10,507 nucleotides of DNA, from NCBI GenBank assembly GCA_011316305.1, contig SAUG01000223.1, positions 1 to 10,507 of the forward strand, in the 5' to 3' direction. The notes below the pieces were generated by a model. The model searched no databases, was not told the DNA's origin, and was given only the letters and a program-made list of their open reading frames with translations. Source of the DNA: Rusavskia elegans (lineage: Eukaryota > Ascomycota > Lecanoromycetes > Teloschistales > Teloschistaceae). This document shows positions 1 through 7,900 of the stretch, piece after piece. How positions within the stretch are numbered: position 1 is the stretch's first letter; every line of letters begins with the position of its first letter. The translations under genes were made by a program, and so were the position numbers.

Positions 1-928
1 CATCCAAATCACCAAAGATACCGATGACGATCTCGTACCTACCGGAACCTCCACAATCCCCTTCTTCCCCCGCACAATCCATCTCCCATCCTCGACAACC
101 GAAACAGCAACAACAGCAACCCGCACCCTCCCCTACGGCACCGGCTCCACAGAAACCTCAGAAGAATACCAACTCCTCGGCCTCGGCATCCGTAAAGTCT
201 CCTTCCTCGGCATTCAAGTCTACGTCGTAGGCCTCTACATCGCCCGCTCCGACCTGCCCAGACTCCAAGAATCCCTCGTCCGCGCCTACTTCACCTCGAA
301 CGCGAGCGGCGACAGCACAATCAGTTCCGCGACCACGCTCGTCGAAAACGAAAAGTCCGAACTACGGGAACTACTGCTCGGTGGTGCTGGTGATAAGGGA
401 GGCAGGGGCGAGAAAATATGGGATGAAGTCCTCCGCGAAGCAAAAGTAAAAAGCGTACTACGAATAGTGCCAACCCGCGCCACAGATTTCGGACACATGA
501 GAGAAGGCTGGGTACGGAGTATCAACAACCGCTCCAGACCCAAACCGGGAACCACAACCCTCGCGGAAAACGAGAAAATAGGGCTCGACGAAAGCGTAAA
601 CAACTTCAAAGCCATCTTCGGCGGCGGACGGAAAGGCGTCGGAAAAGGCAAGGTGCTGATGATGAGGCGGGGTGCGGAGGGCGAACTGGGCGTTTGGGTG
701 GAGGATGATATTCCGGATTTGACGACCGATAAAGAAAAACAAGGTACGAAGACGGGACAGATGTCGTACCTTGGTGGCCTGCAAGACGAACGCATCAGTC
801 GACTTGTTTGGCTGGGGTATCTTGCGGGTCAGAATGTGGCGAGTGAGGGGGCTAGGAAGAGTGTTGTGGAGGGGGTGATGGAAATTGTGGGGAGGCCGAT
901 TGGGACTATTGATACGCAGGTTATTTGA
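1..928 (+). CDS. Chalcone isomerase-domain mitochondrial protein, Aim18/Aim46-like (5' partial)
   Basis: An open frame runs from the left edge (first full codon at position 2) to TGA at 926-928, giving 308 visible residues without an intron. The N-terminus, where family members carry a mitochondrial presequence, is missing. Family marks are a VPTGTSTIPFFPRTI segment near visible residues 12-26, GLGIRKVSFLGIQVYVVGLY at about 59-78, and LRIVPTRATDFGHMREGWVR at about 149-168. These are the core blocks of the chalcone-isomerase fold in fungal Aim18/Aim46 proteins. The Arg codon at 191-193 lies in the strand that holds the catalytic Arg of plant enzymes. The yeast relatives are mitochondrial, have no shown chalcone isomerase activity, and are reported to bind heme. 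An insertion rich in Gly and Lys (about 118-150) and a Gly/Lys loop (about 202-218) look species-specific. The gene is convergent with the LMBD2-like gene. Family assignment is firm; which Aim paralogue it equals is not decided. Confidence 0.88.
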   Translation, partial: IQITKDTDDDLVPTGTSTIPFFPRTIHLPSSTTETATTATRTLPYGTGSTETSEEYQLLGLGIRKVSFLGIQVYVVGLYIARSDLPRLQESLVRAYFTSNASGDSTISSATTLVENEKSELRELLLGGAGDKGGRGEKIWDEVLREAKVKSVLRIVPTRATDFGHMREGWVRSINNRSRPKPGTTTLAENEKIGLDESVNNFKAIFGGGRKGVGKGKVLMMRRGAEGELGVWVEDDIPDLTTDKEKQGTKTGQMSYLGGLQDERISRLVWLGYLAGQNVASEGARKSVVEGVMEIVGRPIGTIDTQVI

Positions 929-1463
929 AAGGAGGATGAGGTCGGAGTTGGTAGCTGAAAGGGAGGATCATGCAGTGGATGTATATACTAGTATGTACTG
1001 GTACTTCAGGTACGCTACTCCTATGAGTTTCTCCTGCTTGTCTTTATTGGATTTGCGTTTCCTTCGACTTCTAAAACTGTGCGTTGGGATCATGGTTCTC
1101 GAAGAATCAACTAAGGATGTCCTTACAAAAAGATCTTCTAATTGCCGACATATATTGATTCAGGAAAACAATTGTCCTACTACAAAGGTACTACAACTGG
1201 CTCTATAAGCCTGTCAAATACCTGTCTATAGAGGATATACATATGCGAATCTACAACAGAGTACATTACAAGTCTATTCCGTAAGTACCATCTCTTCAAC
1301 CGGCGGCTTGGGCATATATACCTCGATCGTCAGCCAAATCGGATGCCCTACCAGTGTATGAGATATGTGTATTACACCACCCTAGTCCGAGCCATACCCA
1401 CCTATCCAACGCCAACGCTAAGTATCACATCTCCTCCCCCTACAAATCCCTTCACAAACACAA
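929..1463. other. Convergent 3' intergenic spacer, no gene seen
   Basis: These 535 bases separate two stop codons that face each other, TGA at 926-928 (+) and TGA at 1466-1464 (-). Both 3' UTRs must end here. The stretch is richer in A+T than its flanks and holds several alternating TA runs (around 983-987, 1150-1156, 1235-1241 and 1314-1320), as expected for fungal 3'-end processing regions. Short open frames here have no recognisable protein features. I see no tRNA or other RNA gene. Confidence 0.6.
982..997 (+). terminator. Possible 3'-end efficiency element of the Aim18-like gene
   Basis: A TATATA run is followed by TAGTATGTA (989-997), 54-69 nt after the stop codon. TAG..TATGTA and TATATA are the efficiency elements of yeast polyadenylation sites. 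Position and orientation fit the + strand gene. Filamentous fungi use looser signals, so this is only a candidate. Confidence 0.3.
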
Positions 1464-3600
1464 TCAAAGCCTCACCCTCCCATCCTCCGGCCTCCCACCA
1501 AACCACCTCCCCAGCCCGCTCCCAGCCTCCGCTCTTTCACTTCCCCTTGCACTGCTCTCAGCCCCACCGATCCATTTCGGTCTTTTGCCCTCACTAAACC
1601 ATTCAGGCCGTTCCATCGTATCGAACGTATTCCGTACACGGTGCGCGAAACCCTGGAAGAAATTCTCGTCTTCGGATTCCGCGGCCGCGGTGGCGGCTGC
1701 GAGGCGAGTTTGAGGTGACTGTTGTTGGGTCGAAAATGCTGGGACTTGGCGACTGGTATTAGAGGGAACGTTATGTCGGTATGGAGTTTGAGATGAAGGG
1801 CCGGCGTTGCGGTCGTTCAATCTGAGTCGTGATTGACCAATAACCTCGCGCTCAATGAGAGCACGGCCTTCTCTCCAGGCGGCATTTCCCCCAGCCTCAT
1901 CGTCGTCATCTTCAACGAGGTCGAACCGGAAAACGCCCTTAACCCGTCCGTAGAGGTTGAAAAGCGTAGCGCAGACGGGGAAAAGTATGAAGATCGGGAA
2001 GAAGAAGTCAAACCCCTTTCCCAGCGGCGTAAGATTGATCAGCTGTCCCAAGAACTTGTAGAACGTCGTCTCGCGATGCGTTTCCGGAGGCAAGAAGGTT
2101 AAAAAGTTGTAGGCCAGCGGCACGGTCAATTTTGCCACTTGCCCAGCATACCACGTCGCACTCTCCCCATACGTGTTTCTCTTCACCAGCGCTCGATTCC
2201 CCCAGACCTTGACGTCGCTGAAGCTAGCGAGAGCGGCGGTACACATGTAGCACATCCAGAACGACGCCATGATTTGGCCTGCGAAATGGACCTTCCCATC
2301 CTCTGATTTCGAGTGGGAGACGACCGTGAAGCGGATGATGGATATTTTGGGGGCGATGTACTTAACAAGCTCTGACCAGATGATCGCAATGGATGCGAGG
2401 GCAAGGATGGCGGCGAGGAAAATTTTGAGATTGGGAAGGACATGATAGTGTATGAGGAAGCGGGTTTTTGGTGTTAGAATGCTGACTCGTTCAAGGAAGA
2501 ACGATGAGTAAGGGGAGGGGTTGCCAAAGTCAAGGCGCTTGGATGCTGAGGCGTCGAGAATAGCTTGCGTGTCGACGGCGTCATGTACTAAGCGATCCCA
2601 GGTGTCGATGAAACGTAGTCGTTTGTGGCGGGCGCGATTAAGCTTCCGTGATAGTTCGGCCAGGTAGCGATCTGTTATGATTGCTGGGATCGCGGCATTT
2701 GATGAGTGCGAGGTAGTTGACAGGGGACGGGATTCTGGAAGGCTCGAGCCATCGGAAAGCTCTTCTATCCACTCCTGATGATCCCTCGAGATGCCGTTCT
2801 TGCGCTGACGTAGCTGAGTGAGCCGTGATTCGAGTTCCTCCAGTGCGCTTATGGAATCTCTCAGCTTTTCGTCGATAACTGGTGCCTGGCTTTGTATCCT
2901 GCGAAGGCGTTTGCTGATGTTGGCGTTCCGGTAAAGTCGACGAGGTACAGCCACAAGTCCATGCCCCATAAGGTATATGGCGAAAACCAATCCCCAGCAG
3001 TATGCCAAACTGTTTATCGGTCAACAAGTGATGCAGGTAGTGCGCAGAATGCAGAGAGCTCTTACGCCATGACCAGGGCTTTAACAGAGGTGCCCTCAAA
3101 TCCGTTTTGTAGGAAGACATAGACAAGCCCTGCAATGCCGCAGCCGAGGACAATGAGCTGATATCGGCCATTCGATCGCAGTGAATAGATGAAGCGGTCT
3201 CTGGGCGTACGATAGCCGGAATCAATGTACTCGCCGAGAAGGGGAAGGATGAGCCTGCCAAAGGGTCAGTTGCTGGGCTCCAGACGGGAGATTGGGAGTT
3301 TTGGCACCATGTCAGCGCAAAGGTCAGCCAGTAAGTGATACGCCAAGCAAGCAAGATCAGGGTTTCTGGCAGCCATACTCCCCTTGTTGCTTCGTCGTCG
3401 GTCCTCAGGCTAGAGGCAAGATCGATGGGTAGCAGTAGAATGATACTGACCGGAAGGAAGAGGGCTAGGAAGATGGGGACTAGGACGTAGGCGGGAGTGG
3501 AGCGGAGTGGAAGGAAATGGCGGAGGAGTAAAAGGACCAGGAGGCCAATGAGGAGGATGGCAAGGAAGGCGAAGATATCTGAGCCCACCGAGGTCGACAT
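1464..3600 (-). CDS. LMBR1-like multi-pass membrane protein, LMBD2 orthologue
   Basis: Joining 3600-3308, 3254-3066 and 3009-1464 gives one 2028-nt frame: 675 residues plus stop, close to the roughly 700 residues of animal LMBD2. Hydrophobic segments lie near residues 8-30, 38-60, 78-104, 129-147 and 156-180. A charged, probably coiled-coil segment follows (about 190-235), then further membrane segments near 355-373, 404-424, 450-468 and 497-514. Family marks are WLILPLLGEYIDSG across the first junction, GHGLVAVPRRL (176-186) and PLAYNFL (458-464). The cytosolic tail holds an acidic run EDDDDE (527-532) and a Ser/Gln-rich low-complexity region. The start at 3600 is supported by an in-frame TAG at 3630-3628, with no in-frame ATG between. 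LMBR1 proteins act in membranes; LMBD2 is linked to receptor signalling in animals, while the fungal role is not established. It is divergent from MED15. Confidence 0.9.
3010..3065 (-). other. Intron 2 of the LMBD2-like gene (56 nt)
   Basis: The donor GTAAGA starts at 3065 and the acceptor CAG ends at 3010, with a TTGAC branch-like motif around 3027-3023. The intron is phase 2 (GC|T, Ala161). The join yields continuous hydrophobic sequence LVMALAYCWGLVFAIYL, one of the family's membrane segments. Confidence 0.88.
3255..3307 (-). other. Intron 1 of the LMBD2-like gene (53 nt)
   Basis: The donor is GTGCCA at 3307 and the acceptor CAG ends at 3255. A CTGAC branch motif sits at 3269-3265. Splicing is phase 2 and rebuilds a Trp codon (TG|G), joining two conserved LMBR1 blocks without a gap. 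The donor is weak, but no other GT nearby restores the family sequence. Confidence 0.85.
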
Positions 3601-3627
3601 GTCAGTACTCCGTAGGTGGTCGTTGTT

Positions 3628-3654
3628 CTACATCATTTCATCAGCCATGGTCAT
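3628..3654 (-). other. Minimal uORF upstream of the LMBD2-like start
   Basis: On the minus strand, ATG at 3654 opens an eight-codon frame (MTMADEMM) closed by TAG at 3630-3628, 27 nt before the main ATG. It is in the same frame as the main gene, so that TAG also proves the main frame cannot extend upstream. It acts as a uORF only if transcription starts beyond 3654, which I cannot determine. Confidence 0.3.
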
Positions 3655-3808
3655 GGCTGTAAGTATGTATTGGGTTGAAATGGATGGTCTGACGTTGGAT
3701 GGCGACACTAGGGTCCGGCCCTACTTTGGTCTAGCGGTCCGCCACATATTATTGTGATTTTGTCTGCCAAGAGCCGGCTTTGGGAGAACACAAGCCTTGA
3801 CAAGCCTA

Positions 3809-3813
3809 ATTGG
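3809..3813 (-). promoter_or_regulatory. CCAAT box candidate
   Basis: ATTGG on the + strand (CCAAT on the minus strand) lies about 210 nt upstream of the LMBD2-like start. CCAAT is bound by the fungal Hap2/3/5-type complex in either orientation. Five bases occur often by chance, so only its place in a divergent promoter supports it. Confidence 0.25.
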
Positions 3814-4102
3814 GGCATCATATTGCTGACTCCAGGCTGCTGCTCAGCTGCCTGCACTTAGTACTCGTATCACATCAGCCAGTATTTTTGCCTTCAGTCA
3901 GATCCAAGTTCTCGCAGTGCTGGTGGAAATCACAGTCTTAGAAAAAACCAGTAAACGCATTGCAACAATAATATATCTACGTGTGCTGGGACTGAGATAG
4001 GAATATGCTGGGGACGTATCCGTAGTTGGCATCTAAAGTAGTCAAACGAGTAAGCCCTGTGTTTGGACCATGGTGCTGCTGTCAGAGCAGTAAGCCGAAT
4101 TG

Positions 4103-4107
4103 ATTGG
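4103..4107 (-). promoter_or_regulatory. CCAAT box candidate near the start of the MED15 leader
   Basis: ATTGG at 4103-4107 is followed directly by a GC-rich CGGCGGGGACGG block (4108-4119), and the long pyrimidine-rich region begins soon after. The order CCAAT, GC-rich block, CT-rich tract is a common layout of filamentous-fungal promoters. The individual motif is short and unproven. Confidence 0.3.
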
Positions 4108-4163
4108 CGGCGGGGACGGTGTGAGCAAAAAGCCACTCTAGGTATCAACCGATCTTCGACCAG

Positions 4164-4460
4164 GCGGCTCTACGACTCCCCATCATCACCCATTCACCCA
4201 TTCACCCATCTTCCCCAACAGTCACTCGTTTTGTCCACTCTCTTGAAGAATTCTACTCCCCCATCCTACGCAGAGTGCTCGTACTGTCCGCACAATCTAC
4301 TCTTTGCATTCCACTTCCCAACCCGTCGGCACCCTCGCACCGGAAGCCCCGCTGCCGCTGCTGCTGCCCGATCACTACCTTCATTCCCACTCGGTACTAC
4401 AGCAGAGACATCCCTCTTGCTGCCATTAATTTATCCTCCTCCTAAATCTTCCTCTTCTCA
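4164..4460 (+). promoter_or_regulatory. Pyrimidine-rich (CT) promoter/leader tract of MED15
   Basis: The + strand is dominated by C and T with repeated CCC, TTCC and TCTTC runs, ending in a clear CT block around 4431-4460. Such tracts surround transcription starts in filamentous ascomycetes. The tract lies 450-745 nt upstream of the MED15 ATG, implying a long leader if transcription starts here. No TATA box is seen at a suitable distance. Confidence 0.45.
4187..4209 (+). repeat. Short tandem repeat, 8-bp unit CACCCATT, nearly three copies
   Basis: CACCCATT occurs twice in a row and is followed by CACCCAT, with one base changed at the end of the third copy. It sits inside the pyrimidine-rich tract upstream of MED15. 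It may simply be replication slippage in low-complexity DNA. Confidence 0.7.
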
Positions 4461-4814
4461 ATCTGCTTGACAAGAAATACCCGGCCCGCTGCAATTTCTG
4501 CGACATCTGCCCCCCACCATTCCTCCATTGCTGGCTCTCGGACAACCTCGCCCGCAATAGTCTACGCCCTGCACTTCCGCATCTGGCCACTTCCTATCGT
4601 GCTTGCAAGACTATCCTCCTGCTATATCCCTTCATACGATCACTTCACCGTCACAAGACGCTCGTGGTCTCCGTCGTCAGCACAGCCGCGCTGGCCCTTC
4701 CTCGCAAGATTACCTTGGGCTGTGCCGGGTTTCACGCCTGATACAACCAACATTCTCCCACTCACTCGAACACCGGTCCCCACACAGTTCCCACGCCTTT
4801 GCAGCTCACGACAT

Positions 4815-4913
4815 ATGATCGTTCCGACCTGTCCTCCCCCGCCCTCGACTTGCCCTTCGGCATTCCGCAGTGAAGGTTCCACGACCCTCCCCTTCACTCG
4901 CCATTCAACATGA
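4815..4913 (+). other. uORF of 32 codons overlapping the MED15 start codon
   Basis: ATG at 4815 opens a 32-codon frame that ends with TGA at 4911-4913. This TGA shares two bases with the MED15 ATG (4910-4912), giving an ATGA overlap in the -1 frame relation. It is the only ATG between 4073 and 4909. Its context has C at -3, which is weak, while the MED15 ATG has A at -3 (CAAC-ATG), so leaky scanning or termination-reinitiation are both possible. The peptide is Pro/Ser/Thr-rich with no recognisable domain. Function is inferred from position only. Confidence 0.5.
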
Positions 4914-7900
4914 ACCCGGCCAACTTTCAAAACATGCCAGGCCAAGCCATGCCACCACAGCCGGCCCCTCAACCGCCTGCTTCCTCGAACAATGCATCCC
5001 AAGTCCACCAATTTATCCTTAGTAATCTGCAGCACCAGGCTCCCATGCAGGGTTGGCAGTCAACTGTCCAGGTTCAATATCGTGGAAACATGATCTTTCA
5101 AATGTCCGTCACCACTGCTTCCTACCTCATCCCCCAGATCGGGAGTGCTGACCCTGTTGCAGCTTCTCGCAGTTACGCCTGCTTCAGTCTCAGCTCGATT
5201 TGCAGTACCAGTTGCAGCTTGCGCTAAAGTTCGAAACCAAGGCCTTCACCGATGCTCCTGACAGAGTAAGCTCCAGCACCGACCCCTCCTCCGATCCGAC
5301 TGACTTCAGCAGAACACCTATGAGCATATGTGTAAGAAGAAACTAGCAGACATCCATGAGATGCGAACCAAGCAGTCAGCTGGAATGCAGCAACAGATGA
5401 ACATGCAGATCAATGTCCCCCAGCAAATGCAGAGCATGACTCAGAACCCCTCCCACGGCCTCGGTCCAGGTCAATTCCAGCAAGGTCCCCCGAACCTCCA
5501 GCAACAGCAGATGATGCAACTTCATGGCATGCCCATGCAGCAACAATCACAACCACCACAAAACATACCGATGAGACAGCCCCAGCCGAACATGCCACAG
5601 GCTCAACCTTCTGCCGCACCGCAGCAGATGGTTCAGCACCCGCATCAATTCGCTCCGACTGCTGAAGATAACCAGATCATTACTCAAATGGCCAACCGAA
5701 TGTACTCGCAGACCCCTCAGCCTCGAATGGAAGTCATACAGAATAACCTCAGCAATATGGACCCTAAGACGCGAGAAAACTTGGCCAGGCAGGGCGTTGA
5801 TCCACTCGCCTGGTTCTTCCGTACACAGGCTATGAAGAGGTACATGGAAGTCAAGCGTGCCCAAGCTGGAAACCATGGACTCCCTACTACTCAGCCTGCT
5901 GGCATGATGAACGGAGGGCCAAGGCCCATGTCAGGTGGTCCTCCGGCACAACCGATGCCGACGCCGCAGCAAAACTTTGAGCCTCCGTTCGATCACATAT
6001 TCGGCCAGCAGCAAGATGGTCTCCGCTCACAGGAAGCCGGGCAAATTGTAGTTCCAGCCAGCAATCCGCAAGCGAGCCTTGACCAACGCAATGCCGCTAG
6101 AGCCAATGCCCAGCAGCAGATGAATATGCAGAACGGTGCGAACCGTGGTTTACAGAATGTTCCCGTGAACCAGCCACAGCCTCAGGCTTTCTGGAGCGCA
6201 CAAGCAGGACAACGAAACATGAACCAAGGAGCCGGAATCAATGCCAATGCCGCTACCAACCTCACCGCTGCTGGCCAAGCTCCGGCCAACGTTCTGCAAG
6301 GACAGCCTGGTGGTCTGGACAATCAGATCACGAGGACGCCCTCCCAGCAGACGGGCATGCCCAATTTGAACAAAGCTGCCCCTCCTGGGCAGGCACCTAA
6401 TATGTGGACTCAGAGAACCCCACAGATGAACCAACCCAAACCTCAGGGTAACGCAATGGCCTCGCAGGCTGCCCAACAGACAATAGAGCGAGCCGACGCT
6501 CCTCAACAGCGGCCATCGGTCTTCCAAAATTTGCGTCCACACCTGCAGCAGCGCCTGCGCAATATGCCAGAAGATCAACGTCGGAATTTCCTGTTGGGTC
6601 TTCAACAGCGACATATGGAAGAGCAACAGCAACGGCAACATCAACAGCAGCTCCAACAAAATCTGCAGCAGCAGCAGAAGATGGCCAATGCAAGAGCAGT
6701 AATGAACGATTCATTTCCAATGTCAAGTCAGCCGAGCCAGCCCGGCATGCAGACTGGACCGACTGGACCGATGCCCAACCAGAACATGTCGGCCCAGAGA
6801 CCTCCGCCGCAGAATAGCAATGCTCAGCAGCCCCCGTTCCCTCAGCCAAATACTGCACTGGGGGGACCTGCACGACAGCAGCCTGGGACTGGGCAAAGAC
6901 CGCCACAACAAAGAGGCCCATCGCAATACCAGGGGCCTTTAACCGACGAACAAGCTCGGCACATGGATCAGAAAACCTTCCCTGCTAATATGCTTAGCCA
7001 CACCAATCATTTGGCGCCGCCGCCCCAAGACGTGAAGACTTGGGGACAGCTGAAAGAGTGGGCTGCACAGAACGCTCAAACGTTGCCTCCCGCAACTCTT
7101 GAGAAATTGAAGAACCTGCAAGCAATCCAGTACCGAGCGCAAGTCGAAGGATCCAGGCCTCCTCAGCCGGGGACTGCCCCTGCATCAAATCCGCAGCCGC
7201 AAGCTCCATTTGCTCAGATGGTTTCGCAGCCGAACAGTCAAGCACCAGTGCCGGCTCCTCAATTGACAAACCGAATCACTGTGCCGATGCCTTCATTCCA
7301 AGAAATCCAGAATTTCCGTACAGGTCTGCAGCCTCAACACAAAAATGTAACGGATGAACAAGTCCGTGCATTTCTCATTAGGCAAAGACAACAAGAAGTC
7401 GCCAAGAAAATGCAAGCTCAGCAGGCTCAGAACGTCCAAATGGCTAACGACGTGCCCAAGGCCGCCCAAGCACAAAACCAAGGCCAAGGTCCTGTGGGTC
7501 CAAGTGACTCGTCGCAAGGCACGCAAAAGGGTCAGGCCAAGGGCGCGGTGCAACAGAATCCGAAAGCCGCAGCCTCTACTACGAATCAAAGCAAGGCAGG
7601 CCAGGCGAACCGTGGTACACCAACTACCAAGCAACAACAGAAGGGGACCAAGAGAAGCAGCCAAGATGACGTTGTAGAAATCTCCAACCCAAACCTCAGC
7701 AATACTCAAGTCGGAGCTCAAGCACAAAACACTGTGCAGGCAAGCAAACAACAGCCCCCTGTTGGATCCAATGAACAGAAAGTGCAAGGTGACTCCAAGG
7801 GCTCTGCGAACCTCAAGGGGGCCAGTCAGCCTCAGAATGGGGAAGCTCCAGGTGTTAGACCACCGGGAGTTTTACGAAACCTCCCGCAGCAAGACATGGA

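Larger units (their letters stand above)
3601..4909. promoter_or_regulatory. Divergent intergenic region between the LMBD2-like gene and MED15
   Basis: The start codons of the two genes point away from each other across 1309 nt, so this stretch must hold both promoters and both leaders. The left part (3601-4070) is of mixed composition with ATG triplets on both strands. The right part (about 4150-4909) is pyrimidine-rich on the + strand and free of ATG until 4815, the look of a fungal core promoter and long leader read toward MED15. There is no obvious TATA box close to either start. The open frames in this area are proline/serine-rich by composition and have no protein-family marks. Confidence 0.7.

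Noticed and set aside
286..795. 169-codon minus-strand frame opposite the Aim18-like gene
   Set aside because: The sense frame has clear family blocks; the antisense product is Ser/Pro-rich and featureless.
1090..1110. T-arm-like GGTTCTCGAAGAATC as a tRNA trace
   Set aside because: There are no matching acceptor, D or anticodon arms upstream, and the spacing does not allow a cloverleaf.
4063..4913. Open frames of 135 and 148 codons in the MED15 upstream region as extra genes
   Set aside because: Both lack an ATG at their beginning and are Pro/Ser/Thr-rich because of the pyrimidine-rich DNA. Only the ATG-started portion from 4815 is kept, as a uORF.
6150..6921. Two long minus-strand frames (169 and 174 codons) opposite the MED15 Gln-rich region
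   Set aside because: CAG/CAA-rich coding DNA reads as Leu/Val-rich open frames on the other strand. The two overlap each other and MED15.
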